Shown here: one piece after another, positions 1 through 9,823 of the stretch | Numbering within the stretch: the first letter of the stretch is position 1 | How the letters are laid out: each line of letters starts with the position of its first letter | Source of the DNA: an uncultured Lachnoanaerobaculum sp. | GTDB taxonomy: Bacteria > Bacillota > Clostridia > Lachnospirales > Lachnospiraceae | Assembly (NCBI GenBank): GCA_937925515.1 | Contig: CALALP010000013.1 | Span: 1 to 42,237 of the forward strand | Length of the DNA: 42,237 nucleotides | Direction: 5' to 3' | Notes under the pieces: model-generated | Database searches by the model: none | What the model was told of the DNA's origin: nothing | The model's input: only the letters and a program-made list of their open reading frames with translations | Made by a program: the position numbers and the translations under genes

Positions 1-2
1 TG

Positions 3-710
3 GAAGATGTAAAACGAGCGATTATTGACTTCTGTAACAGAGAGTATGAAGAAAACCACAGCTATGATGAATTTGACACGCTATATCCTGATTTAAAGCA
101 TATCGGGATTGCCTATACCAATACGCCCGATGAAAGACATGGGATTCAGTACGAACTGAATTTAGAAGCTAAAACATGGACACAGTATATTGATGATACG
201 GTGGTAAAAACAGAGAGCTTCGACTATGAAAACAAGGGAGAGAACGAAGCTCTAAGGAATATGAAAAATGAGATTGAGCTATCCTCTTTTGAAGATTTGA
301 TCTATGTGGATTCCGAAGATTTAGAGATTGCCGCACTTCTTGTAAAGTCTGAATGTAATCTTATGATATGTGGAGGAACTATACAAAAAAGCACAAAAAG
401 TATATATGGCTATCCTGCAATAGAGATGATGAAAGACATAAGCTTTGATATAGGATTTTTTGGGGCTGCATCTATAAACTCAAAATTCCAAGTCATGACT
501 CCAACGATAGATAAAGCATTTTTAAAAAAATGTATAGCAAAGCAATGTAAATTAAGTATACTCGTAGTTGACAGCTCTAAGTTTGAAAAAGAGGGACTTC
601 ATCTTATACATAGACTATCCGATTATACAGCAGTTATTACAGATAAAGAATTTACAAGAGAGGAAGAAACCATACTTTCTAAAGAAAATATAAGAGTAAT
701 AAGTGTATAA
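3..710 (+). pseudogene. Chimeric remnant: mobile-element-type protein joined to C-terminal half of a DeoR-family regulator (5' end outside window)
   Basis: The reading frame is open from the window edge, so the true start lies upstream; the GTG at 201 is internal. The first ~106 residues (E-D-V-K-R-A-I-I-D-F ... F-E-D-L-I-Y-V-D-S-E-D-L) resemble accessory proteins of clostridial conjugative elements, from memory and without a search. From about nt 325 the protein changes character: I-C-G-G-T, then G-Y-P-A-I-E, F-G-A-A-S-I and V-D-S-S-K-F match the sugar-phosphate-sensing C-terminal domain of DeoR regulators. A normal DeoR protein is about 250 residues with an N-terminal winged helix; here that helix is missing and has been replaced in frame. 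I infer a recombination or deletion scar left by a mobile element. It probably no longer binds DNA. The DeoR half is well supported; the identity of the first half is tentative. Confidence 0.6.
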
Positions 711-715
711 AAAAT

Positions 716-744
716 TTGACTAATCTTTCTATATATACTAAACT
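716..744 (+). promoter_or_regulatory. Promoter of lysA
   Basis: TTGACT (716-721) and TAAACT (739-744) are separated by 17 bases, just after the upstream stop at 710. This is a good sigma-A-type match. The remaining leader to the start at 793 is only about 40 bases, too short for a lysine riboswitch. Confidence 0.6.
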
Positions 745-792
745 AGTCTAACAGTTTGTAATTAGTATAAAAAAACGGAGTGAATAAATATT

Positions 793-2061
793 ATGAAAAA
801 AGTACCATTTATAGATTTAGAAAAAGCTAAGGAGATAGCTAAGATATATCCTACACCTTGGCATATTTATGATGAAAAAGGAATAAGAGAAAATGCCTTA
901 AAATTAAATAAAGCGTTTTCTTGGAATAAAGGTTTTAAAGAGTATTTTGCAATAAAGGCTACTCCCAACCCATTTATACTTGATATTTTAAAAGAATGTA
1001 ATTGTGGTGTAGATTGCTCTTCACTTACAGAACTTCAAATGGCACAAGTTTGTGGTTTTGAGGGTAGAGACATTATGTTTTCATCAAATAATACTCCTAG
1101 TGGAGAATTTAAGTTTGCAAATGAACTAGAGGGTATAATTAATATAGACGATATTACTCACATTGATTTCGTAGAGGCTGAATGTGGGAAGTTACCAAAA
1201 ACTATGAGCTGTAGAGTTAATCCGGGTGGAGTATTTACACTTAGTAATAAAATTATGGATAATCCCGGAGATGCCAAGTATGGAATGACTCTAAAGCAAT
1301 TAGAAGAGGCATTTAAAATGATGCTTGATAAAGGAGTGGAGGAATTTGGATTACATGCATTTTTAGCAAGTAATACTGTAAATGAAGAATACTATCCAAA
1401 ACTTGCCACAATATTATTTAATGAGGCAGTAAAACTTAAAAATCTAACAGGTGCAAAGATTAAATTTATTAACCTTTCAGGAGGTGTTGGAATACCTTAT
1501 ACCCCTGACGCAAAGGAAAATGACATAATGCTAATAGGCGAGGGAGTTAGAAAAGTATTTGAAGAGATTTTAGTTCCTGCCGGAATGGGAGATATAGCTA
1601 TATACACCGAACTTGGAAGATTTATGCTTGCACCTTATGGTGGACTTGTAACTAAGGCAATTCATGAAAAACATATATATAAGGAATATATAGGAGTAGA
1701 TGCTTGCTGTGTAAATCTAATGCGACCTGCAATGTATGGAGCATATCATCATATAACAGTGCTTGGTAAAGAAAATGCCGAAAATACAAATACTTATGAT
1801 ATTACAGGTTCACTTTGCGAAAACAATGATAAATTTGCAATAGACAGAAAATTACCTAAGATAGAGATAGGAGATTATCTTTTTATCCATGATACAGGAG
1901 CACATGGTTTTTCTATGGGATATAACTATAATGGCAAACTTAGATCTGCTGAGATTTTACTTAAGGAAAATGGAGATTTTAAGCTTATAAGAAGAGCAGA
2001 AGAACCAAAAGACTATTATGCAACCTTTGATTTTAGTGATAGATTTAAAAAATATATGTAG
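793..2061 (+). CDS. lysA: Diaminopimelate decarboxylase
   Basis: Catalyses meso-diaminopimelate to L-lysine plus CO2, the last step of lysine synthesis, with PLP in the cytoplasm. At 422 residues it has the family's usual length. It is a fold-type III PLP enzyme: the Schiff-base lysine is K55 in F-A-I-K-A-T, the phosphate-binding glycine loop is L-S-G-G-V-G-I-P, E-L-G-R stands where the family's E-P-G-R motif is expected, and L-C-E-N-N-D carries the catalytic cysteine. The nearest Shine-Dalgarno is GGAG at 777-780, an unusually long 12 bases before the ATG; no better in-frame start exists. It stands alone, with its own promoter and terminator. A carboxynorspermidine decarboxylase is the main alternative in this fold; length and motifs favour lysA. 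Confidence 0.85.
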   Translation: MKKVPFIDLEKAKEIAKIYPTPWHIYDEKGIRENALKLNKAFSWNKGFKEYFAIKATPNPFILDILKECNCGVDCSSLTELQMAQVCGFEGRDIMFSSNNTPSGEFKFANELEGIINIDDITHIDFVEAECGKLPKTMSCRVNPGGVFTLSNKIMDNPGDAKYGMTLKQLEEAFKMMLDKGVEEFGLHAFLASNTVNEEYYPKLATILFNEAVKLKNLTGAKIKFINLSGGVGIPYTPDAKENDIMLIGEGVRKVFEEILVPAGMGDIAIYTELGRFMLAPYGGLVTKAIHEKHIYKEYIGVDACCVNLMRPAMYGAYHHITVLGKENAENTNTYDITGSLCENNDKFAIDRKLPKIEIGDYLFIHDTGAHGFSMGYNYNGKLRSAEILLKENGDFKLIRRAEEPKDYYATFDFSDRFKKYM

Positions 2062-2094
2062 TATTTGATAAAATTGTATATTGTTATTGATATT

Positions 2095-2126
2095 GGGGCT
2101 GTTGTATATTGCAACAACCCCTTTTT
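2095..2126 (+). terminator. Rho-independent terminator after lysA
   Basis: The arms 2095-2104 and 2112-2121 form a 10-bp stem with one mismatch and a 7-base loop, followed directly by TTTTT (2122-2126), 34 bases after the lysA stop. Confidence 0.8.
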
Positions 2127-2552
2127 AAAATAATATTTTCCTTATAACGAAACATCCCTGAACTAATTAAAGCTCAGGGACTGAAGAAAAATGTTTATAA
2201 TTAGGATTTTGGGATTTCATAAATGATAGGTAGTATTCTCATCTCTTATGACAATCAAATTGTATCACAAAGCAATGTAAAAGAATTGAAGAAATGCTGA
2301 AATAAAGATTAATATTACATTAACCAAGATATCTTTTTTGAGATAGAAAGAATGTATTTTATGTGCAAAATGCAACTAGATTGATAAATATTCAACATAT
2401 ACTTTGTTGCTTATGCTTAAATATTATGATATAATATGAGCGTTATATAATTAAAAAAGTTAGAAAATCTTAATAAAATATTTGTATTAGGTTGTACTAT
2501 TTTTTGTCTAAAGTATTCTGTATAATTTTTGATGAGTTTGGAGTGTTTGAAT
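2127..2552. other. Intergenic region between lysA terminator and AraC regulator
   Basis: About 425 bases without a convincing gene on either strand. It holds an imperfect hairpin at 2155-2180 without a T-run, and the promoter at 2407-2435. The rest is AT-rich with no recognisable repeat, riboswitch or insertion sequence. Confidence 0.5.
2407..2435 (+). promoter_or_regulatory. Promoter of the AraC-type regulator
   Basis: TTGCTT (2407-2412) and a perfect TATAAT (2430-2435) with a 17-base spacer. The predicted transcript would have a leader of about 110 bases before the ATG at 2553; I see no clear riboswitch fold in it. Confidence 0.6.
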
Positions 2553-4535
2553 ATGAATAAAAGAAAGGGATTCTTTCAATTTATTTTTGCATATCATATT
2601 GTGTTAATTATACCTATGTTGATTTTGAGTATAAATATTTTGAGAATGATAGAAAAACAGCAAACACAGAGAGTATCTGAAGAAGTTTTAGTAGTAATGA
2701 ATAGAAGTAAAGATATATGGAATCAACAAATGAGTATAGTAAAGTCATTTTGCCATAAATGTAAATTTGATAAAAAATATCATGAAAGGTACTCGCACTC
2801 TAGTTTAACAAATATTGAGATATTTGATGATATTAAAGCACAAGAAAATGCAGCTTTATTATTAAATAATATTTATATCTATGATTTAAAAAGTAATGAC
2901 ATATATTCTTCTTCAGGTTATATTTATCAAGATTTCTTTTTCAAAAAGATATGCCCTTTATCAAGTGATTCTATAAAATTTATCAATGAGTTTTTAAACA
3001 ATGATGAAGAGAAAATTTGTATAGATAAAATTGTAAATGTCAAAAATAATAAAAAAGAATTGGTTATAATTACAGGATTTAAAACATGGGGATTAACTGA
3101 TACAGGAGGCAAAATTATAATTTATACCATTAGTGATAAAAACCTAGAACTAATGTTTGGCAGCAATTCTGAGGGAATAACACATGCACTTATATATAAA
3201 GATAAATTATTGTATCAGTATCCTCAAAACAGTAATGAGATGAGTTTTTATGATATTTCATTAAATAGGTTGAATACAAAAAATGCTAGCATATATAAAG
3301 AAGTTCTTGATAGTAATCTTATGAATATATACATAGTATCAAAAAAGTATGCAATGAAAGGAATGGCAATTTATTTAAATTTTTTCTTTTTATGGTTGTT
3401 TTCCAGCATGGTAGTTGGTATAGTTTTAGCATTTTATTTTTCACATAAAAGATTTAATATGTTTCAAAAGTTGTATTTAAATAATGAGAACTTGAGTAGT
3501 GATCACAGAAAATTAAAGCAAAAACAATGTATTTATAAGCTACTTACAAGTGATATAGAGATTGGTAATGCATTGTTGGAGGAGTGCCTTGAAAATAATA
3601 TAAATATATCGAGAAAGAATAAATGCTTTGTAATATGTTCAGAAAATAATAAAAATCTGAATATAAGTGATATGCTTTCACTTGATAATAATCTAAATGA
3701 GATTTATGCATTTACAGTTATTAATGATAAATCTGTATATTTGATTATGTCAGATATGAAAGAAAATAGATTTAAGAGTGAGCTTTCTAAGTTAATTATA
3801 AGTAAAAAAGCTCTTGTAATAGGAGATGTTTTTGAAGACATTTCAAAGATAAGATATTTTTATAATATGGTTTTAAAGTCATTTTCCAGCTCTAACCAAG
3901 GAGATATAGAATATCCGGAAAAACTTTTGATTTCACTTAGAGAGGCTGTTACAGATGAGGATTTAATGAGAGAATACTTGGTGTTAGAAGAAATCTATCA
4001 AGTTTTAAGCATTTTCAACGAGAAGTATTTTATGATATTACTATGGGATATTGTAAGAATCTTAAATTTAGATATAGAAGATTTTTCTACCAAGGTACTA
4101 AAAAATGAAGAAAGTCCGGAACTTTTATTGAAAAAATGCCTAGAAGATGAATTAAAGAAATTATCATCAAAAAAGCAACTAAATGCTGAAAAAAGAGAAC
4201 AATATCAAAAGAAAGATATAGTTGAAATAACAAATTATATTAGTAAGCATGTATTAGATAATAATTTTAGTGTAAAAAGTATGGCAACAGAGTTTGATGT
4301 TTCTGTATCTAATTTGAGTCATTTTTTTAAGAAAAATACCGGAGTTACCATTTCAAATTATATTACTTCTATAAAACTTGAAAGAGCAAAGTATATTCTT
4401 TTAAACTCAGATAAAACGATTGAAGACATTGCTAAGAGTCTTGGCTATAGTAATGCTACTGTTTTTATTGAGATGTTTAAGAAAAATACAGGAGAATCTC
4501 CGGGCAATTATAGAAAAACACAAATTAAATCTTGA
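2553..4535 (+). CDS. Membrane-anchored AraC-family regulator (YesN-like)
   Basis: A 660-residue one-component regulator. One hydrophobic segment lies near the N terminus (V-L-I-I-P-M-L-I-L-S), a poorly conserved presumably extracytoplasmic region of ~250 residues follows, and a second membrane segment lies near residue 285 (F-F-L-W-L-F-S-S-M-V-V-G). The last ~100 residues are a double helix-turn-helix of the AraC type (S-V-K-S-M-A-T-E-F-D-V-S ... I-E-D-I-A-K-S-L-G-Y-S-N). This build is typical of regulators of glycan transporters in Paenibacillus and Clostridia. I chose the ATG at 2553 because GGAG (2540-2543) sits 9 bases before it; in-frame TTG 2529 and ATG 2532 have no such site. The 160-base gap to the binding protein probably carries its target. 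It likely activates the 4697-9702 transporter-sulfatase genes in response to an external sugar; ligand unknown. Confidence 0.8.
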   Translation: MNKRKGFFQFIFAYHIVLIIPMLILSINILRMIEKQQTQRVSEEVLVVMNRSKDIWNQQMSIVKSFCHKCKFDKKYHERYSHSSLTNIEIFDDIKAQENAALLLNNIYIYDLKSNDIYSSSGYIYQDFFFKKICPLSSDSIKFINEFLNNDEEKICIDKIVNVKNNKKELVIITGFKTWGLTDTGGKIIIYTISDKNLELMFGSNSEGITHALIYKDKLLYQYPQNSNEMSFYDISLNRLNTKNASIYKEVLDSNLMNIYIVSKKYAMKGMAIYLNFFFLWLFSSMVVGIVLAFYFSHKRFNMFQKLYLNNENLSSDHRKLKQKQCIYKLLTSDIEIGNALLEECLENNINISRKNKCFVICSENNKNLNISDMLSLDNNLNEIYAFTVINDKSVYLIMSDMKENRFKSELSKLIISKKALVIGDVFEDISKIRYFYNMVLKSFSSSNQGDIEYPEKLLISLREAVTDEDLMREYLVLEEIYQVLSIFNEKYFMILLWDIVRILNLDIEDFSTKVLKNEESPELLLKKCLEDELKKLSSKKQLNAEKREQYQKKDIVEITNYISKHVLDNNFSVKSMATEFDVSVSNLSHFFKKNTGVTISNYITSIKLERAKYILLNSDKTIEDIAKSLGYSNATVFIEMFKKNTGESPGNYRKTQIKS

Positions 4536-4696
4536 ATTCAAATATCCTTATGTTGAAAATATTTGAGTTTATTACCAATGAAACTAGCTTAAGTCGGAAA
4601 AATAGATATAAATTCAAATATAAGATATATATTTTTGTTCAAACCTTTTATATATTGATTGTAGTTAAAATATATCAAGTATAGGAGGTTTTTATT

Positions 4697-6331
4697 ATGA
4701 GGAAAAAGTTAAAAAGATTTTTGACTCTTTCATTGGGAGCAATATTAGTTACTAGTATGTTTAGTGGTTGTCAAAAAAGTAGTGAAAATGTAACTGATAC
4801 AAAGCAGGTTGATAAAGACAAAAATACAGAAACAAACTTTAATAAAACAGGCTTACCGATAGTAAAAGAAAAAGAAACATTTACTATTGCAGTATCGCAG
4901 ATAAGTTCATTAAAAGCAGCCGCAGAAAAAGAATGTGTTAAGCAGGCAGAAGAAAAAACCAATATACATATTGAATGGGTTGAGATTCCTGCTTCCGGTT
5001 GGAATGAAAAAACAAATATTATGTTTAGTACAGATAGTTTGCCGGATGCAATTATTGGTGATGTAGATATTGCAAGAAATTTTGAACAGCTTGCAGTTTT
5101 AGATGATTTACTTAAAGATTATGCTCCTAATGTAACTGCATTTTTTGATACTAGAGATGACTATCCGAATGCAATTAAAGCTCCTGACGGTACAATAAGG
5201 ACTTTGCCTATTGGAGATGAGTCAATACATAATATTATAGATTCTCATTTGTGGATTAATCAGAATTGGCTAGATAAATTAAATCTTACCATGCCTACAA
5301 CTCCGGAGGAGTTAAAAGAAGTATTAAAGGCATTTAAGGAAAAAGATCCTAATGGTAATGGTATAGCAGATGAGATTCCATTTACATTTCGTGATGCATG
5401 GGGTTGGGGAGTATCAATAGAAAATTTCTTTGGTACTTATAAAACACCGGAAAATGAAAATCATGTATGGCTTGATAAAGACAAAAAGGTAGTTTTTAGT
5501 GCTCGTGAAGAGGGGTACAAAAAGACTTTGTCTTATTTAGCAGATTTATATAAAGAAGGTCTTATTGATAAAGATGCCTTTATCTTAAGCAATGATCAAT
5601 ATTCATCAAGAGGTGCAACAGGAGATATATTGGGTTTGGTTGCCGGATATACAGCAAGTGAGGCAGGAGTTAAAAATGAAGATGATTTTCGTGCACTTCC
5701 TGTGCTTACTGACAATGGAACAATGGGTGTTGTTGGACTAAATAATATAACAAAAGCAGGTGGATTTGCTATTAGCAAAAATTGTAAAAATCCGGAGGCT
5801 TTAGTTAGGTGGTATGATTATATAAATTCAGATGAAAAGCTTGCTATGCTTTGGGGAAGAGGCCCGGAGGGTGTTTGGTGGGATACTGTAAAAGAGGGTG
5901 ATAAGGAGTATGTTCGTTTCCTTACTATGGATAAGGAAGTACTTGCAAAGAATGGGGGATATAGTTCTAAACCGGAATATCGTAGTGCAGAGAGCTTTGC
6001 AGGTATTACTCCTTCACTTTGTAGATATAATTATTTAGAAGAATTAAAGTATGATGATAAATGGCCACATGATTTTAAGTTAGAGGCAGTTCAAAGAGAT
6101 ATACCATTTGGTGTGAAAGGACTTCCGGCAGGTTCCGGTACATTAGAAAATTCAGAGCGTAGAGCTATTCTTAAGGCAGATATTGATACTTACTTAAAGA
6201 AATTTATTGCAGATTCTGTGTTAAATGGTATAGATGATAAGAAGTGGGAAGAACATATAAATGCTTTAAAGAGCCTAAATATTGATGAATACTTAACATT
6301 AACCCAAGAGTTTGTAGATATGGTTAAATAG
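4697..6331 (+). CDS. ABC transporter sugar-binding lipoprotein (LplA-like)
   Basis: The extracellular receptor of a carbohydrate importer. The signal peptide (M-R-K-K-L-K-R-F-L-T-L) ends in a lipobox with C25 (F-S-G-C), so it is anchored to the outer face of the membrane. At 544 residues it is of the long class of family 1 solute-binding proteins, usually paired with LplB/YtcP permeases and oligosaccharide substrates. The Shine-Dalgarno AGGAGG lies 8 bases before the ATG. It is the first gene of a run with two permeases and a sulfatase. I infer a sulfated oligosaccharide as ligand only from that neighbourhood. No convincing promoter could be fixed in the 160-base gap upstream, but a break from the regulator gene is likely. 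Confidence 0.85.
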   Translation: MRKKLKRFLTLSLGAILVTSMFSGCQKSSENVTDTKQVDKDKNTETNFNKTGLPIVKEKETFTIAVSQISSLKAAAEKECVKQAEEKTNIHIEWVEIPASGWNEKTNIMFSTDSLPDAIIGDVDIARNFEQLAVLDDLLKDYAPNVTAFFDTRDDYPNAIKAPDGTIRTLPIGDESIHNIIDSHLWINQNWLDKLNLTMPTTPEELKEVLKAFKEKDPNGNGIADEIPFTFRDAWGWGVSIENFFGTYKTPENENHVWLDKDKKVVFSAREEGYKKTLSYLADLYKEGLIDKDAFILSNDQYSSRGATGDILGLVAGYTASEAGVKNEDDFRALPVLTDNGTMGVVGLNNITKAGGFAISKNCKNPEALVRWYDYINSDEKLAMLWGRGPEGVWWDTVKEGDKEYVRFLTMDKEVLAKNGGYSSKPEYRSAESFAGITPSLCRYNYLEELKYDDKWPHDFKLEAVQRDIPFGVKGLPAGSGTLENSERRAILKADIDTYLKKFIADSVLNGIDDKKWEEHINALKSLNIDEYLTLTQEFVDMVK

Positions 6332-6352
6332 CTAATTTTATGAGGAGGAATT

Positions 6353-7279
6353 ATGAGAAATAAGTGTAGTTTAAAAAAAGCACTGAGCATGAAAAATCTA
6401 AAAAAAACATGGATTTGCTATATTTTCATTCTTCCAATGTTAATATATGTTATTTTGTTTAATTATGTACCTATGTATGGAATACAACTTGCATTTAAGG
6501 ATTTTCGTGCAAGTTCCGGTATTTGGGGTAGCCCTTGGGTTGGATTTAAGCATTTTAATACTTTTTTTCATTCTTACCAATTTAAGGATTTATTATCAAA
6601 TACTTTAGGGCTTAGTTTTTATTCACTTATTGCAGGGTTTCCAATGCCTATAATCTTAGCTTTATTTTTAAATTATGTACATAATAAAAGAATAAAAAAG
6701 ATATCCCAGATGATAACTTATGCACCTCATTTTATATCAACAGTCGTATACTGTGGAATGATACTCATTTTTTTATCTAGCGATGGTGTTATAAATCAAA
6801 TACTTATGCACCTTTGTGGACAGTCTGTTGGTTTTTTATCTAATCCGGCTAATTTTAAGCATATATATGTTTGGTCGGGGGTGTTACAGAATATAGGTTG
6901 GGGGTCTATTATGTATATTTCAGTTCTAACTTCTGTTGGTTCAGAACTACATGAGGCAGCCAGAGTTGACGGTGCAAATATGTTCAAAAGATTGATACAT
7001 ATAGACCTTCCAACATTAATGCCGACTATGGTTATTATGCTTATTATGAGGACTGGCGAGATTATGGATCTCGGTTTTGAAAAAGCTTTTCTACTTCAAA
7101 ATAATTTAAATCTTGATTATTCTGAGATTATTCCTACTTATGTCTATAAGATAGGTATTTTAGGTGGACAGTTTAGCTATTCTGCAGCTATAGGGTTATT
7201 TAATAATGTTGTAAATCTTATTTTGCTTATAGTTGTAAATAGAATTTCAAGAAAAATTTCAGACATTAGCCTTTGGTAA
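6353..7279 (+). CDS. ABC transporter permease (LplB-like)
   Basis: A 308-residue inner-membrane subunit of the CUT1 sugar importer. Around six hydrophobic segments are visible, starting with W-I-C-Y-I-F-I-L-P-M-L. The cytoplasmic EAA loop that contacts the ATPase is present (E-A-A-R-V-D-G-A-N). The extended N-terminal region containing N-Y-V-P-M-Y-G-I-Q-L-A-F is characteristic of LplB. GAGGAGGA precedes the ATG, 21 bases after the binding protein gene, so the genes are cotranscribed. Confidence 0.88.
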   Translation: MRNKCSLKKALSMKNLKKTWICYIFILPMLIYVILFNYVPMYGIQLAFKDFRASSGIWGSPWVGFKHFNTFFHSYQFKDLLSNTLGLSFYSLIAGFPMPIILALFLNYVHNKRIKKISQMITYAPHFISTVVYCGMILIFLSSDGVINQILMHLCGQSVGFLSNPANFKHIYVWSGVLQNIGWGSIMYISVLTSVGSELHEAARVDGANMFKRLIHIDLPTLMPTMVIMLIMRTGEIMDLGFEKAFLLQNNLNLDYSEIIPTYVYKIGILGGQFSYSAAIGLFNNVVNLILLIVVNRISRKISDISLW

Positions 7280-7301
7280 ATTTATAAAATATGAGGTGCA
7301 T

Positions 7302-8207
7302 ATGCTAAAATTTATTAATCAGATAAAAAATACAGGTAAGGATGATTTATTATTTAAATTTATAATATATTCTTTTGTAATTCTCCTATCAATAATTATT
7401 TTATATCCACTCTGGTTTGTGATAATAGCATCATTTAGTAATCCTGATTTGGTTGGAAGTGGTAAGGTATTGTTTTTTCCAAAAGGGATAACTTTAGAGG
7501 GTTATAAGTATATTTTTAGAGATGGCAGGATTTGGCAGGGTTATAAAAATACTTTTATTTATACATTGTTTGGAACATTGCTTGCATTACTTATTACAGT
7601 TCCTGCCGGCTATGCACTTTCTCGTAATGATATGGTAGGTAGAGGTTTTTTAATGAAGATTCTTATAATAACTAAATATTTTTCAGGGGGTTTGATACCT
7701 ACATATTTGGTTGTAAAAGGACTTCATTTAGTCAATACACCATTTGTACTAATAATTATGGGCTCATTTTCTGTATTTAATTTAATACTTTGTAGAACAT
7801 ATTTTATGAATACTCTTCCAATAGAGCTACAAGAGGCAGCAGAAATTGACGGTTGTAATATTTTACAGTATTTTCTTGGTGTAGCTATACCTTTATCAAA
7901 GCCGATAATTGCAATTATGGCACTATATTATGCAGTAGGACATTGGAATGCATTTTTTAATGGGCTTATATATGTTACTGATGCTAAGTTTTATCCATTA
8001 CAGCTTATTTTAAGGGATATACTTATAAGTGGACAGTCTGTTGATCCGTCAACTCTTGATCCGGAATCTTTGGAATTAATGAGGGAGATTGCTAGAACTA
8101 TAAAATATGGTGTTATTATTGTATCATCTTTACCGGTATTATGTTTATATCCATTTGTACAAAAGTATTTTATAAAGGGAATTATGATAGGTTCAGTGAA
8201 AGGTTAA
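7302..8207 (+). CDS. ABC transporter permease (LplC/YtcP-like)
   Basis: The second membrane subunit of the same importer, 301 residues. It shows six hydrophobic segments and an EAA loop (E-A-A-E-I-D-G-C-N). The ATG at 7302 was chosen because GAGG (7293-7296) lies 5 bases before it; the in-frame GTG at 7296 overlaps that site and is not a likely start. No ATP-binding subunit follows, so this pair probably borrows a shared MsmX-type ATPase encoded elsewhere. Confidence 0.87.
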   Translation: MLKFINQIKNTGKDDLLFKFIIYSFVILLSIIILYPLWFVIIASFSNPDLVGSGKVLFFPKGITLEGYKYIFRDGRIWQGYKNTFIYTLFGTLLALLITVPAGYALSRNDMVGRGFLMKILIITKYFSGGLIPTYLVVKGLHLVNTPFVLIIMGSFSVFNLILCRTYFMNTLPIELQEAAEIDGCNILQYFLGVAIPLSKPIIAIMALYYAVGHWNAFFNGLIYVTDAKFYPLQLILRDILISGQSVDPSTLDPESLELMREIARTIKYGVIIVSSLPVLCLYPFVQKYFIKGIMIGSVKG

Positions 8208-8220
8208 AAGGAGATAATAT

Positions 8221-9702
8221 ATGAAAAATCCAAATATAGTTTTTATACTTGCTGATGATATGGGATATTGGGCACTAAATTCCTATGGAAATGAAGATGT
8301 AATTACTCCAAGCTTAAACAGGCTTGCTAAAACAGGAGTACAGTATTCTAATTTTTTCTGTGCTTCTCCTGTTTGTTCCCCTGCTAGAGCTTCTATTCTT
8401 TCCGGTACAATTCCGTCATTTCATGGAGTACTTGACTGGTTGTCCGGAGGAAACTTACCACAAGGAATACCTGAAATGAAAGATATGTGGGGATATAAAA
8501 ATGAAACTAAACCTATTTCATATCTTGAAAGTCTTACCTGTTATACTGATTTATTAGCAGAGGAAGACTACAATATAGGATTAAGTGGTAAGTGGCATTT
8601 GGGAAATAGTTTAGTACCGCAGCATGGTTTTTCTTCATGGTTTACACTTGGTCGAGGAGGTTGTGCATACAATAATCCGGATGTGGTAGAAAATGGAAAA
8701 ATTAACTTACCACAAAAATATATAACTGATGTAATTGCAGATAACGCCATAGAAACTATGGATAAATTTACAAGTGAAGACAAACCTTTTTATATGAGTA
8801 TACATTTTACAGCTCCACATAGCCCATGGGATAAAGAAGATCATCCTAGCGAAATATGGGATTTATATGAGAATTGCAAGTTTGAGGCTACTCCCGATTT
8901 ACCATTACATAAAGATCAGGTTGATACTTGTCCTCATGGTACAGGAGAAAAAAGGAAAGAACTTCTTAGAGGTTATTATACAGCAATAACTGCTATGGAT
9001 AAGCAGATAGGTAGAATTTTGGATTATTTAGAGGAGAAAAAACTTATAGATAATACAATTATTATGTTTACATCTGATAATGGTATGAACCTAGGTCAAC
9101 ATGGTATATGGGGCAAGGGAAATGGCACTTATCCACAGAATATGTATGATACTTCTGTTAAAGTACCATTTATAGTATCTTGGAAAAATCATGTAAAAGA
9201 AAATACTATTTGTGAGAATTTATATAGTCATTATGATATTATGCCTACATTTATAGATATACTGTCATTAGCAGGAAATGTAAAACAGGAACTTATAGGC
9301 AAGAGTTTTAGCAAATCTTTTACAGAGCCATGTTTTGAAGAAGACGGAGTGATAGCTATTTTTGATGAATATGGTCCGGTAAGGATGTTAAGGACAAAAG
9401 AATGGAAACTTATAATATCTTCCATACCGGGGGGTTTTGCTTTATTTAATATGCTAAAAGATAAAGATGAAGAAGAAAATCTCTTTTACAATCCTGAATA
9501 TAAGGAAGTTGTACTGATGTTGTATGATAAATTGGAACAAATATATAATAAATATTCTAATAAGGAAATAGCTAAATCAGTAAACTTTGTTACAGGAAGT
9601 GGGCAAAAAAAGGCTGTAAATGAATTTACTCCATTTGTATCATCAGCTTTTGGAGATATACCAAATAAAGTAAAATGTAGTAATTTGGAAAAAAATAAGT
9701 AA
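8221..9702 (+). CDS. Cytoplasmic Cys-type sulfatase (S1 family)
   Basis: Hydrolyses sulfate esters, probably on an imported saccharide. The 493-residue protein starts directly with the metal-binding motif (F-I-L-A-D-D-M-G), so it has no signal peptide. The sulfatase signature C52-S-P-A-R56 is present; C52 must be oxidised to formylglycine, which in anaerobes needs a radical-SAM anSME, found here at 11595. The second signature is G-K-W-H-L-G, and the distal metal site is T-S-D-N-G-M-N-L-G-Q-H-G. AAGGAG lies before the ATG, 13 bases after the permease gene, so it is the last gene of the first transporter operon. The substrate cannot be read from the sequence; a carbohydrate sulfatase is inferred from context. 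Confidence 0.88.
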   Translation: MKNPNIVFILADDMGYWALNSYGNEDVITPSLNRLAKTGVQYSNFFCASPVCSPARASILSGTIPSFHGVLDWLSGGNLPQGIPEMKDMWGYKNETKPISYLESLTCYTDLLAEEDYNIGLSGKWHLGNSLVPQHGFSSWFTLGRGGCAYNNPDVVENGKINLPQKYITDVIADNAIETMDKFTSEDKPFYMSIHFTAPHSPWDKEDHPSEIWDLYENCKFEATPDLPLHKDQVDTCPHGTGEKRKELLRGYYTAITAMDKQIGRILDYLEEKKLIDNTIIMFTSDNGMNLGQHGIWGKGNGTYPQNMYDTSVKVPFIVSWKNHVKENTICENLYSHYDIMPTFIDILSLAGNVKQELIGKSFSKSFTEPCFEEDGVIAIFDEYGPVRMLRTKEWKLIISSIPGGFALFNMLKDKDEEENLFYNPEYKEVVLMLYDKLEQIYNKYSNKEIAKSVNFVTGSGQKKAVNEFTPFVSSAFGDIPNKVKCSNLEKNK

Positions 9703-9785
9703 GCAAATTAATAAGATTCTCTATTTATGTTTCTCCAACTTCATTTTGTAAGTTTATAGGTTGTAATTATTTTAGTATTTGATTA

Positions 9786-9814
9786 TTGACAATTATATTA
9801 AAAGATAATACTAT
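9786..9814 (+). promoter_or_regulatory. recA promoter
   Basis: A consensus TTGACA (9786-9791) and TACTAT (9809-9814) with a 17-base spacer. Predicted transcription start is near 9821, immediately before the LexA box. Confidence 0.75.
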
Positions 9815-9823
9815 ATTACAAAA

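Noticed and set aside
793..2061. Lysine riboswitch upstream of lysA
   Set aside because: Only about 40 bases lie between the predicted transcription start and the lysA ATG, too short for a lysine riboswitch.
2095..2121. Resemblance of the lysA terminator (GGGGCTGTTG) to the IS1182-type end at 41221
   Set aside because: Only about 8-10 bases agree, there is no transposase remnant nearby, and the inverted repeat plus T-run is sufficient as a terminator.
2155..2180. Imperfect hairpin after the lysA terminator
   Set aside because: The stem is short with a mismatch and no T-run; the terminator at 2095-2126 already explains transcript ending.
4543..4570. Weak inverted repeat after the AraC-type gene as a terminator
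   Set aside because: The stem is seven AT pairs with a long loop and no proper T-run, so a terminator call is not supported.
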